Shown here piece after piece: positions 32,319 to 40,248 of a stretch of DNA of 64,000 nucleotides. Every line of letters starts with the position of its first letter. The first letter of the stretch is position 1. The DNA is from Streptomyces sp. NBC_01381 (lineage in GTDB: Bacteria > Actinomycetota > Actinomycetes > Streptomycetales > Streptomycetaceae): positions 806,001 through 870,000 of the forward strand of contig NZ_JAPEPI010000002.1 of NCBI RefSeq assembly GCF_026340305.1, in the 5' to 3' direction. The notes below the pieces were generated by a model. That model had not been told where the DNA came from. It did not search any database and worked only from the letters and a program-made list of their open reading frames with translations. A program made the position numbers and the translations under genes.

Positions 32319-32343
32319 AAATTTTGCAATGGCACCAATTTTT
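32319..32343. promoter_or_regulatory. Candidate TetR operator between exporter and regulator genes
   Basis: AAATTTTG and CAATTTTT form an imperfect inverted repeat (6 of 8 pairs) around 9 bases, in the AT-rich gap between divergent genes. It would cover the exporter promoter and lie close upstream of the TetR start. Confidence 0.45.
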
Positions 32344-32377
32344 CAGTTGCCCAAGCAGAGGGTCGTAGGGTGGGCTC

Positions 32378-33019
32378 ATGGCTGAAGGGCTCAGGGAACG
32401 CAAGAAGCGGCAGACCAGGCAGCGAATCTCGGACATCGCGACGGGGCTGTTCCTGGAGCACGGCTTCGTCACGGTGACGGTCGCGGAGGTCGCGGAGGCC
32501 GCGGACGTCTCCGTGAACACCGTCTACAACTACTTCCCCGCCAAGGAGGACCTGTTCCTCGACCGCGGCGAGGCCGTCGTCGACCGGCTCTCCGGCTACG
32601 TACGCGGCCGTCGCGCGGGGGAGTCCGCCGCCCATGCCGTCCTGCGTGCGCTGCGCTCGGACGTGGAGAGCGTCTCGCCCAGCATCGGCCTCTTCGCAGG
32701 ATGGGCCGACTTCATGAAGGTCATCCACGAGGCCCACCCGCTGCGCTCCCGGCTCTGGGAGATCCAGCAGCAGGCGCTCGCGCATCTCACGACGACCCTC
32801 GCCGAAGAGGCGAAGGCCGCCGACGGCGACCCCATGCCCGGACTGATCGCGGGTCAGCTCTCCTGGGTCCACAGCACGCTCATGGCCTGGATCGGCGACG
32901 AGATGGTCAAGTGCCGCAAGCCCGCCGAGGTGTCCCGCGATGCCCTCGAACTCCTCGACGAGATGGAGGACCTACTGAGCGAAAAGGTCCTCAACTACGC
33001 GGTGCGGGACGCCGAATGA
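32378..33019 (+). CDS. TetR family transcriptional regulator, probable repressor of the divergent exporter
   Basis: A 213-residue regulator. The N-terminal helix-turn-helix is complete (RQRISDIATGLFLEHGFVTVTVAEVAEAADVSVNTVYNYFPAKEDLF). The remaining helices form a variable ligand domain (residues 70-205) with no recognisable ligand signature. Divergent, 84 bases from the ABC ATPase start, which is the classic layout for a drug-sensing repressor of an efflux pump. Confidence 0.88.
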   Translation: MAEGLRERKKRQTRQRISDIATGLFLEHGFVTVTVAEVAEAADVSVNTVYNYFPAKEDLFLDRGEAVVDRLSGYVRGRRAGESAAHAVLRALRSDVESVSPSIGLFAGWADFMKVIHEAHPLRSRLWEIQQQALAHLTTTLAEEAKAADGDPMPGLIAGQLSWVHSTLMAWIGDEMVKCRKPAEVSRDALELLDEMEDLLSEKVLNYAVRDAE

Positions 33020-33166
33020 GCCGTACCAGTGTGATGTCCGTCATCTGAGACGTGACGCGCATCTCTTCGCCGCCACCTGGGCGCTCACGACCGCTAATGT
33101 CCGGCGAACAGGCAGACGTAAACAGCGTGTAAGCCAGGCGTGATAAGCGGTAGGGGAGTCGGAACA

Positions 33167-34015
33167 GTGGCAGGGAAGCTCGCCGTCATCGGAGCCGGAC
33201 TCATGGGGTCCGGTATCGCACAGGTCTCCGCACAGGCGGGCTGGGACGTCGTCCTGCGCGACGTCACCGATGAGGCCCTGACCCGTGGCACCGACGGGAT
33301 CAAGGCGTCGTACGACAAGTTCGTGAGCAAGGGCAAGCTGGCCGCCGAGGACGCCGAGGCGGCGCTCGGGCGCATCACGACGAGCACCGACATGGACGCC
33401 GTCGCCGACGCGGACATCGTCGTCGAGGCCGTCTTCGAGAAGCTCGAGGTCAAGCACGAGATCTTCCGTACGCTCGACAAGATCGTGCGCGAGGACGCGG
33501 TGCTCGCCTCCAACACCTCCGCCATCCCGATCACGAAGATCGCGGCCGTGACGGAGCGTCCGGAGCGGGTCGTCGGCGCGCACTTCTTCTCGCCGGTGCC
33601 GATGATGCAGCTCTGCGAACTCGTCCGCGGCTACAAGACCAGCGACGAGACCCTCGCCCGCACCCGGGAGTTCGCCGAGTCCGTCGGCAAGACCTGCATC
33701 GTCGTGAACCGCGACGTGGCCGGCTTTGTGACGACCCGTCTGATCTCCGCGCTCGTCGTCGAGGCCGCCAAGCTCTACGAGTCGGGTGTCGCCACCGCCG
33801 AGGACATCGACATCGCCTGCAAGCTCGGCTTCGGGCACGCCATGGGGCCGCTCGCGACCGCCGATCTGACGGGCGTCGACATCCTGCTGCACGCCACCAG
33901 CAACATCTACACGGAGTCCCAGGACGAGAAGTTCGCACCGCCCGAGCTGATGCGCCGGATGGTTGACGCCGGTGACATCGGACGCAAGAGCGGGCAGGGG
34001 TTCTACAAGCACTGA
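33167..34015 (+). CDS. 3-hydroxybutyryl-CoA (3-hydroxyacyl-CoA) dehydrogenase
   Basis: A 282-residue NAD(P)-dependent enzyme that interconverts acetoacetyl-CoA and 3-hydroxybutyryl-CoA. The Rossmann motif is VIGAGLMGSGIAQ (7-19). The catalytic His is in GAHFFSPVPMMQLCELVRG, followed by the helical dimerisation domain (NRDVAGFVTTRLISAL, FGHAMGPLATADLTGVD) and the terminal GRKSGQGFYKH. GTG start with GGGGAG 8 bases upstream. The bacterial Hbd/PaaH size without a crotonase fusion suggests a role in butyryl-CoA or extender-unit supply, together with the thiolase at 51 kb. Confidence 0.92.
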   Translation: MAGKLAVIGAGLMGSGIAQVSAQAGWDVVLRDVTDEALTRGTDGIKASYDKFVSKGKLAAEDAEAALGRITTSTDMDAVADADIVVEAVFEKLEVKHEIFRTLDKIVREDAVLASNTSAIPITKIAAVTERPERVVGAHFFSPVPMMQLCELVRGYKTSDETLARTREFAESVGKTCIVVNRDVAGFVTTRLISALVVEAAKLYESGVATAEDIDIACKLGFGHAMGPLATADLTGVDILLHATSNIYTESQDEKFAPPELMRRMVDAGDIGRKSGQGFYKH

Positions 34016-34177
34016 CGCCATCTCCTCCCTTGCGGGGTCACCCCTCGGAGTGAATTCGGTATCGGTTCGCTTACAGACGGCAACTTCCTTGTCCATGCGG
34101 CAGTCAGTTGCAGTGACATACGCAGACGCCTTACGGAACAGACGTCACAGGAAACTCGGCACTCTCGGGGAGCGCAT

Positions 34178-34501
34178 ATGCACATCAGGGGCGACCAGGC
34201 CCAGCTGGTCGTCGGGGGACGCCTCGACGTACGCAGCGCGGCGGACGCCCGTACGGTCCTGCACTCGGCCGTCGACGACGGAGCCGGCGACCTGGTGCTC
34301 GACCTGTCCGAACTCGACTCGTGGGACGCCACGGGACTCGGCGTGATCATGGGCGCGCACCGGCGCGCGGGACGGTGCGGACGCCGGCTCGTGCTGCGTG
34401 ATGTACCGCCCCAGATGCAGCGTCTGCTGGTGGCCACCCGGCTGCACCGGATCCTCGCGATCGAGGGTGGCATCGGGGTGGAATCGCTTCCCCGTGTGTG
34501 A
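34178..34501 (+). CDS. STAS-domain anti-sigma factor antagonist
   Basis: A 107-residue single STAS domain of SpoIIAA/RsbV type that would bind an anti-sigma kinase. The phospho-acceptor segment is LDSWDATGLGVIMGAHRRA. SpoIIAA has MDSSGLGVI, so here the first Ser is Ala and the phosphorylated Ser is Thr, which can still be phosphorylated. The next gene is not an anti-sigma factor, so the partner is encoded elsewhere. GGGGAG lies 10 bases before the ATG. Confidence 0.88.
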   Translation: MHIRGDQAQLVVGGRLDVRSAADARTVLHSAVDDGAGDLVLDLSELDSWDATGLGVIMGAHRRAGRCGRRLVLRDVPPQMQRLLVATRLHRILAIEGGIGVESLPRV

Positions 34502-34523
34502 TCGCCGGGGATCCCCGGCGATC
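34500..34523. terminator. Perfect 24-base palindrome at the STAS gene stop
   Basis: The 12 bases GATCGCCGGGGA are followed directly by their exact reverse complement, starting within the TGA stop. It can form a strong RNA hairpin, although without a spacer or U-tract. A second hairpin (CGGGGCGG with CCGCCCG, about 34576-34595) lies in the same 235-base gap, which otherwise shows nothing. Confidence 0.55.
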
Positions 34524-34736
34524 CGGTAGGAAACGCATCTCGCGCACAATCCTCACGAGACTGTGACGTCTCGGACGGGGCGGTACCCCGCCCGTTCGTA
34601 GATACTGAGCGAAGGTCTAGGGTTCGGTCGCCACCGATGTGAGAACCCGAGCGGGGGCACCGGACCAGAAGCGACAGCGCAGTGTGCACAAGGCCGGAGG
34701 GGGCTGTGTACACCACGCATCTGGGGGGCTTTGACC

Positions 34737-37208
34737 ATGGACCCGATGAACCGGGGACCGGAAGAGTATGGCCAAGACGGCATGAATGACGACGATTCGG
34801 CGCGCCGATCGCGGCCACCCCGCGATCCTCTGACACCCGACTTCGGGCAGCCCGCACCCGCGCTTGCCCGCACCGTCCAGCTCATCTCGGGCGACTTCCT
34901 GCTCACCGTGAACCCGGTCGACGGCAGCGAGATAGAGCCCTGCCCGCCGGGCGAGCGGCCCTCGCGCCCCGTCAAGCGCTCCGCCGCCGAGCGCGCCGAG
35001 CTGCGCCGCGCCGCGGTGCCGCCCGTGCCGCCGGGTCCTGCGCTGCCCCGGATGCCGCTCCTCGAACGCCAGGAGGAGCGCGAGCGGCTCGTACGCCTGC
35101 TCGCGCGCGGGCGCTCGGTCCGGCTCACCGGTCCCGCGGGCTCGGGGCGCACGGCGCTCCTGAACGCCGTCGCGGAGGACTGCGCCGACCTCGCACCGGA
35201 CGGCGTCGTCCGGCTCTCCGGCTACCACAAGAGCCCGGGCGATCTGCTCCAGGACCTCTTCGGGGCCGTCTACAACGCACCGCTGCACCGCCCCGACCGC
35301 ACCCTGCTGCTCGAACTCGTCCATGAGATCGGGGCGGTCGTCGTCCTGGACGACCTGGAGTTCGGCGGCTCGGGCCTGGAGGAGCTGCTCGACGCGACGC
35401 CCGAGTGTGCCTTCCTGATATCCGCGACGCCCGACGTCGCGGCACCCTCCGCCGACTCGCACCTCGAAGAGGTCTTCCTCGGCGGCCTCGGCCGCAGCGG
35501 CGGCCTCGAGCTCCTGGAGCGCGGCGTCGGCCGCGTCCTGACGGACGACGAGGCGGCCTGGGCGGGCGACCTGTGGTTCGAGTCCGAGGGCCTGCCGCTG
35601 CGCTTCGTGCAGGCCGGCGCCCTGCTGCGCCAGCGCGACCAGCTGCGCGCCGACCCCAACGCCTTCGACGAGTACGGCTACTACGTAGAGGGCCCGGTCG
35701 ACGCGCCCTTCGACGCCGAGGGCCACGACGTACCGCTGCCCTCGCTCGCCGACGGAGCGGCGCCCGCGGCCCTGCTCGCCTCCCGGCTGAGCCCGTCCGC
35801 CCGCACCACCCTGCGGTTCGCCGTCGCGCTCGGCGGCGAGCTGCCGCATCAGGCGCATCTGCCGGCCCTGGTGGGGAACACCCACGCGGACGCGGCCCTC
35901 GCCGAGCTGGTCTCCACCGCGCTCGTCACGCCGGTCGGCGCGCACTACCGCCTCGCCGCCGGCGTCCGCACCCAGCTGGAGACTTCCGGGTACGCCGACG
36001 ACATGGCCGAGCGCGCGCAGAGCGCCGCCCAGCACTACGCCTGGTGGGCCGGGCACCCCTCGGTCAGCCCCGAGCGGGTAGCGGCCGAGGCGGACGCCGT
36101 GCTCGCCGCGCTCGGCGTCCTGGTCGCCGGGCGGCCGGGGCAGACCTCAGGCGCCGTGGGAGGCGAGCAGAGCGCCGCCGTGCTGCTGGCCCGCACCGTC
36201 GCGCCCGCCTTCGCCGGCGGGCTCAACTGGGGCGCGTGGGAGCGTGCTCTGCGGTCGGGCCAGGAGGCCGCGCGCACCGCCGGTGAGGTCGCCGAGGAGG
36301 CGTACTTCCACCACGAGCTCGGCATCCTCGCGCTCTGCGGCGGCCACCTCGACCGGGCCCGCGCCGAGCTGGAGGCCTCCATCGGCCTGCGCGGCGCCCT
36401 CGCCGACAAGCGCGGCATGATCGCGGGCCGCAGGGCCCTCGCGCTGGTCGCCGACCGCTCCGGCGGCGCGCTGCCCGGCGGCCGCACGGCCGCGGGCGAG
36501 GAAGTGCCCGACGCGCGCTACGAAGAGTCGGCGTCGCCCCCGGGCGGCGTCCCCGCGGCGTTCTCGCTGCCTGGGCCGCCCCCGGAGCCCGAGACGCTGG
36601 TGACCCGCAAGGCCACGCCCGCCGGGGGCTCCGGCGCGGCACCGACCCGCCGCTCCATCGTGAGCGGCACCCGGCGCAACCTGGTGGCGGCGGGCGCGGG
36701 AGCCCTCCTCGCCGCCGTGCTCGGCACGGTGGTGACGCTGGGCGCGACGTCCGGGAACGACGATCCGCCGCCGGACAAGGTCAAGACGGAGCAGTCGGCG
36801 AGCGAGGACCGCGACGACGACGGCCTGACCGCCGACAAGCCGGCGAAGGACTCGACGAGCCGTCCTGAGGACACGGACCAGGGTGTGCCGGGCACTTCGG
36901 ACGAGCCGAGCGAAAGCGGCGAACCGTCGGACGACCCGAGCGGCAGCGACAAGCCGTCGGACGACCCGTCCGACGACCCGACGACGACGAAGCCGCCCAC
37001 GACCAAGCCGCCCACCACGACGAAGCCGCCGACCACGAAGCCGCCCACGACCAAGCCCCCGACGACGAAGCCGCCCACGACGAAGCCGCCGACGACGCCG
37101 CCGCCGACGACCACGGACCCGACCTCGGATCCGCCGTCGTCCCCGGACACCTCGGACTCGGCGAGCGGCCCGGCGACGAGCAGCGAGCCCGCGTCGCCGA
37201 GCATCTGA
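34737..37208 (+). CDS. STAND-like NTPase with membrane helix and Thr/Pro-rich extracellular tail
   Basis: An 823-residue protein. Residues 1-115 are disordered; about 125-330 form a P-loop domain with Walker A GPAGSGRTALL (132-142) and Walker B VVVLDDLEF; 400-610 are helical, TPR-like repeats (AYFHHELGILALCGGHLDRARAELEASIGL). A single membrane helix follows at about 645-668 (NLVAAGAGALLAAVLGTVV), then a 150-residue tail of Asp/Ser and repeated PTTKPP units. The tail should lie outside the cell or span the wall. The ATG was preferred over a TTG two codons earlier because of GGGGGG spacing. The role is unknown; the architecture suggests a signalling NTPase anchored at the envelope. It ends at a bidirectional terminator. 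Confidence 0.8.
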   Translation: MDPMNRGPEEYGQDGMNDDDSARRSRPPRDPLTPDFGQPAPALARTVQLISGDFLLTVNPVDGSEIEPCPPGERPSRPVKRSAAERAELRRAAVPPVPPGPALPRMPLLERQEERERLVRLLARGRSVRLTGPAGSGRTALLNAVAEDCADLAPDGVVRLSGYHKSPGDLLQDLFGAVYNAPLHRPDRTLLLELVHEIGAVVVLDDLEFGGSGLEELLDATPECAFLISATPDVAAPSADSHLEEVFLGGLGRSGGLELLERGVGRVLTDDEAAWAGDLWFESEGLPLRFVQAGALLRQRDQLRADPNAFDEYGYYVEGPVDAPFDAEGHDVPLPSLADGAAPAALLASRLSPSARTTLRFAVALGGELPHQAHLPALVGNTHADAALAELVSTALVTPVGAHYRLAAGVRTQLETSGYADDMAERAQSAAQHYAWWAGHPSVSPERVAAEADAVLAALGVLVAGRPGQTSGAVGGEQSAAVLLARTVAPAFAGGLNWGAWERALRSGQEAARTAGEVAEEAYFHHELGILALCGGHLDRARAELEASIGLRGALADKRGMIAGRRALALVADRSGGALPGGRTAAGEEVPDARYEESASPPGGVPAAFSLPGPPPEPETLVTRKATPAGGSGAAPTRRSIVSGTRRNLVAAGAGALLAAVLGTVVTLGATSGNDDPPPDKVKTEQSASEDRDDDGLTADKPAKDSTSRPEDTDQGVPGTSDEPSESGEPSDDPSGSDKPSDDPSDDPTTTKPPTTKPPTTTKPPTTKPPTTKPPTTKPPTTKPPTTPPPTTTDPTSDPPSSPDTSDSASGPATSSEPASPSI
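36981..37113 (+). repeat. PTTKPP-coding tandem repeat
   Basis: About seven copies of an 15-18 base unit (ACCACGAAGCCGCCC type) encode repeated Thr-Thr-Lys-Pro-Pro. The number of units is likely to vary between strains through slippage. Confidence 0.9.
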
Positions 37209-37221
37209 TGTACGAAAAGAG

Positions 37222-37251
37222 GAGGGCCGGGTCCATCAGGACCCGGCCCTC
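37222..37251. terminator. Bidirectional terminator between the STAND gene and nucS
   Basis: A perfect 13-bp stem, GAGGGCCGGGTCC with GGACCCGGCCCTC, and a 4-base loop, between convergent stops. Confidence 0.92.
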
Positions 37252-37277
37252 ACGTACGTACGGAAACCGACGGAAGA

Positions 37278-37949
37278 CTAGAACAGCCGCAGCTTGTCGT
37301 CCTCGATGCCGCGCATCGCGTTGTAGTCCAGGACGGTGCAGCCGATACCCCGGTCCGTGGCGAGCACGCGCGCCTGGGGCTTGATCTCCTGGGCGGCGAA
37401 GATGCCCTTGACCGGTGCGAGGTGCGGGTCGCGGTTGAGGAGCTCCAGATAGCGGGTGAGCTGCTCGACGCCGTCGATCTCACCGCGCCGCTTGATCTCG
37501 ACGGCGACGGTCTGCCCGTCGGCGTCACGGCAGAGGATGTCCACCGGGCCGATCGCCGTCATGTACTCGCGGCGGATCAGGGAGTAGCCGTCGCCGAGGG
37601 TCTCGATCCGGTCGGCGAGCAGTTCCTGAAGGTGTGCTTCTACGCCGTCCTTGATGAGGCCGGGATCGACGCCGAGTTCGTGCGAGGAGTCGTGCAGGAT
37701 CTCCTCCATCGTGATGATGAGCTTCTCGCCCGCCTTGTTCACGACGGTCCAGACGCCGGCGTCGTCCCCCGAACCCTCCTTCAACGTGCAGGGCGGGGAC
37801 ATCCAGTTGAGGGGTTTGTAGGCCCGGTCGTCCGCGTGGATCGAGACACTGCCGTCCGCCTTCACAAGGATCAGGCGGGGGGCCGACGGGAGATGGGCGG
37901 TGAGCCTGCCCGCGTAATCCACGGAGCATCGGGCAATGACGAGACGCAT
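37278..37949 (-). CDS. nucS: Endonuclease NucS (mismatch-specific)
   Basis: NucS (EndoMS) is the mismatch endonuclease that replaces MutS/MutL in most actinobacteria. The 223-residue protein begins MRLVIARCSVDYAGRLTAHL, with an N-terminal dimerisation domain, and ends with a RecB-like PD-(D/E)xK nuclease domain: GPVDILCRDADGQTVAVEIKRRGEID holds the catalytic Asp, Glu and Lys. The C-terminal tail RGIEDDKLRLF ends in a short Leu-Phe motif that fits sliding-clamp binding. The start was chosen at the family N-terminus; the longer frame upstream has no homology and runs over the next gene's leader. Confidence 0.95.
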   Translation of the reverse strand: MRLVIARCSVDYAGRLTAHLPSAPRLILVKADGSVSIHADDRAYKPLNWMSPPCTLKEGSGDDAGVWTVVNKAGEKLIITMEEILHDSSHELGVDPGLIKDGVEAHLQELLADRIETLGDGYSLIRREYMTAIGPVDILCRDADGQTVAVEIKRRGEIDGVEQLTRYLELLNRDPHLAPVKGIFAAQEIKPQARVLATDRGIGCTVLDYNAMRGIEDDKLRLF

Positions 37950-38085
37950 GGGGCGCAACGCTACTCGACACCAGGTGGTGCGCGCGATTTCGCCGTCGAT
38001 GGGGCTGTTCGATCCTGGCCGGTTATGTGCCCAATCTCCTGGTGCGGTGCCGGTCCGATGCTTACCGTATAAGCAGGAGGTCGTC

Positions 38086-38127
38086 ATGCGTGCACTCTGC
38101 GTATGCAGACTTCTTCCCTGTCCGTAA
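38086..38127 (+). CDS. Cys-rich 13-residue upstream ORF (candidate leader peptide)
   Basis: ATG preceded by a near-ideal AGGAGG five bases upstream, encoding MRALCVCRLLPCP then TAA. Three of 13 residues are Cys, and the codons before the end include CTT-CTT-CCC-TGT-CCG. The stop is 34 bases before the SCO5389-family ATG, and a 5-bp CCCCC/GGGGG hairpin (38129-38145) plus the downstream Shine-Dalgarno lie between. The arrangement resembles leader-peptide attenuation or Cys-sensing uORFs such as those described in mycobacteria. It could also be chance, but the Shine-Dalgarno is better than many real genes here. Confidence 0.55.
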   Translation: MRALCVCRLLPCP

Positions 38128-38161
38128 GCCCCCGCTCCCCGGGGGTGCGAGAGGAGAACCC

Positions 38162-38554
38162 ATGTCGCTCGACGTCTCACCGGCACTGTTGGAACAGGCC
38201 GAGCGAGGCGAGGTCGATGAAGCGGAATTCGTCGACTGCGTCCGGACCTCCCTGCCCTACGCATGGGAGATGATCAGCTCCCTGGTGGCCCAGCTGAAGG
38301 TTGACGGCGGAGAGTTCGCCGACAATCAGACGCCGCCGCCCGACGAGCAGGCGCGTGGCCAGCTGCTGCGCGCACTCGCGAGTGACGCGATCCGCGGTGC
38401 GCTGCAACGGCACTTCGGCGTGCGCCTGGCATTCCAGAACTGCCACCGTGTGGCGGTGTTCCCCCTGGATGCTTCCGTGGACGACCGGCTGGCCCGATTC
38501 ACCTCGATCCGAGGTCAGTTGCTCAATCAGTCACCCGAACTGCGGGACTGCTGA
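38162..38554 (+). CDS. SCO5389-family conserved protein
   Basis: A 130-residue soluble protein, mostly helical, with a conserved look (SLPYAWEMISSLVAQLKVDGG, NQTPPPDEQARGQLLRALASDAIRGALQRHFGVRLAFQNCHRVAVFP). It matches by memory the highly conserved Streptomyces SCO5389 family, whose function is not known. It has two Cys residues besides the terminal one. ATG chosen because GAGAGGAG lies five bases upstream. Divergent from nucS; its 212-base upstream region carries the Cys-rich mini-ORF. Confidence 0.8.
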   Translation: MSLDVSPALLEQAERGEVDEAEFVDCVRTSLPYAWEMISSLVAQLKVDGGEFADNQTPPPDEQARGQLLRALASDAIRGALQRHFGVRLAFQNCHRVAVFPLDASVDDRLARFTSIRGQLLNQSPELRDC

Positions 38555-38624
38555 CGCCTGTTGCTGCCGCTCCGTACGCGGGAGGTGTTCTAGTACCGGA
38601 GCGGCAGCTCCCCGCCCCGGCGGC

Positions 38625-39695
38625 TCAGCCCAGCTGGGGCAGCACCTCGGCGCCCAGCCTGCGGACGTTCTCCTCCGTCGTGGACAGATCTCCCGAGCCC
38701 TCGACAAGCAGCGCGAAGCGTGTGATGCCCGTCCGCTCCGAGGTCGCCGAGATCCGGTCGGCGCACACCTGGGGGGTGCCCACCGGGTGGATGCCGCAGA
38801 GCAGTTCGGTGTACGCGAGCGGGTCCCGCATCGCCCGCGCCCGGCCGTCGACCGTGACATGCGCGTCCAGTCCCTGCTTCAGCCAGCCCGGCATCGCCTT
38901 CTGCAGCGTCTCCGCCGCTTCCAGGCGCCGGTCCGCGATCTGCGCGACCCCGGCGGAGACGTGCGCGGCCGTGTGGATCTCCTCCGGCGTGCGCCCCGAG
39001 GCGCGCGCGTGCCTGCGCCACAACGCCACCATTTCGGCCTTCTCCTCGTCGCCGACATGCATGCCGAGCAGCATCGGCAGACCGCGCTCCGCAGCGAGCC
39101 GCACGCTCGACGGCGAGGTGCAGGCGACGATCAGCTCGGGGCCGCCCACCGCCTCCGGAGTGTCGGCGCCCGAGGCGTCCGAGACGTCCGAGCCGGGCAG
39201 GGCCTCTTGCGGGCGGGGCACCACGGCGACCTCGCGGAAGGCGAAGCGGCCGTTCTCGCTGGCGACCCGGGGCTCGGTCAGCCACCGCAGCAGCAGATCG
39301 AGGGACTCCGGGAAGCCCTTCTCGTACGCGTCGAGACCGGAGCCGAAGACCTCCAGGTCCACCCATGGCCCGCCGCGCCCCACACCCAGCGAGAAGCGCC
39401 CGCCGGACGTCACGTGCAGCAGCGCCGCCTGCTCGCCGAGCGCGACGGGATGCGCGGTCGGCAGCACGCTCACGGCGGTGCCGACGCGGATGCGCCGCGT
39501 ACGCCCGAGAAGGAGCGCGGCGAGGGTCACGGCGGACGGACACGTGCCGTACGGCACGAAGTGGTGCTCGGCGAGCCAGACCGCGTCCAGACCCGCCTCC
39601 TCGGCCACCTCGGCGGACCGCACCGCACGGTGCAGCGCCTCCCCCTGCCCCTGTCCGGGGAACTGGGCGGCCAGAACAAAACTACCTACACGCAT
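38625..39695 (-). CDS. LLM-class flavin-dependent oxidoreductase (luciferase-like monooxygenase)
   Basis: A 356-residue (alpha/beta)8 flavin enzyme of the bacterial-luciferase superfamily. Features are the N-terminal AEEAGLDAVWLAEHHF, the LLGRTRRIRVGTAVSVLPTAHPVALGEQAA segment, GRFSLGVGRGGPWVDLEVFG, and a C-terminal NIHPVGT-like motif (GIHPVGTPQVCADRI). A short Asp/Ala-rich insert at about 172-186 is unusual. It may use FMN or F420; the substrate is unknown. Divergent from the small zinc-ribbon gene, 211 bases away. Confidence 0.9.
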   Translation of the reverse strand: MRVGSFVLAAQFPGQGQGEALHRAVRSAEVAEEAGLDAVWLAEHHFVPYGTCPSAVTLAALLLGRTRRIRVGTAVSVLPTAHPVALGEQAALLHVTSGGRFSLGVGRGGPWVDLEVFGSGLDAYEKGFPESLDLLLRWLTEPRVASENGRFAFREVAVVPRPQEALPGSDVSDASGADTPEAVGGPELIVACTSPSSVRLAAERGLPMLLGMHVGDEEKAEMVALWRRHARASGRTPEEIHTAAHVSAGVAQIADRRLEAAETLQKAMPGWLKQGLDAHVTVDGRARAMRDPLAYTELLCGIHPVGTPQVCADRISATSERTGITRFALLVEGSGDLSTTEENVRRLGAEVLPQLG

Positions 39696-39906
39696 CGCAC
39701 TCCTGCCTCCTTGGCGCCGACGCAGGCACTCCCCCTACGGGCAACAACGCGTGACACGTGCCAAAGGCACGGCCTGGCATGAAGATTGACGGATTTTCTG
39801 CGCAATGCAGGGGGGATCTGTGGGGATTGGTGCAGGACGCCTACCCCTGAGGGCGACGCGTAGGCTGGACACACCCCTGAACCCCGTACATCCAGTGAGG
39901 TGTCCT

Positions 39907-40245
39907 GTGTCCCCGCGTCGCAACCGCCCCAAGGGCGCCGGAGCCGGAGAAGACAGTCCGCGTGCGGACGCGGAGCCTTCGGGCCGCTACGGCGGCTTCC
40001 AGCGGGCCGAGAGCTGGCAGGACGAGCAGTGGAGCGTGCGCCATGTCGCGGGCGCGAGCGCGGCGGGCAAGACCTACCGCTGCCCCGGCTGCGACCAGGA
40101 GATCCCGTCCGGCATGGCGCATGTGGTGGCCTGGCCCGAGCACTCGGGCGTGGACGAGCGCAGGCACTGGCACAAGGCCTGCTGGAACGCGAAGGACCGC
40201 CGCACCTCGCGGGTGCAGCGGTCCCGTAACGCGCCTCGGTACTGA
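39907..40245 (+). CDS. Small Cys/His zinc-ribbon-like protein
   Basis: A 112-residue basic protein. A disordered Arg/Pro/Gly-rich N-terminus is followed by a compact domain with the probable metal ligands CPGC (Cys-x2-Cys), then HW-HKAC (His and Cys pair about 35 residues later): YRCPGCDQEIPSGMAHVVAW, RRHWHKACW. The layout resembles a treble-clef zinc finger. Databases often label such genes ATP/GTP-binding protein, but I see no P-loop (only GAGAGED, not GxxxxGK[ST]). GTG start with GAGG 6 bases upstream. The role is unknown. Confidence 0.75.
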   Translation: MSPRRNRPKGAGAGEDSPRADAEPSGRYGGFQRAESWQDEQWSVRHVAGASAAGKTYRCPGCDQEIPSGMAHVVAWPEHSGVDERRHWHKACWNAKDRRTSRVQRSRNAPRY

Positions 40246-40248
40246 GGA

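Noticed and set aside
36981..37113. CRISPR or VNTR regulatory array
   Set aside because: Units are in frame, code for PTTKPP and continue the reading frame of the STAND-like protein; it is a coding repeat.
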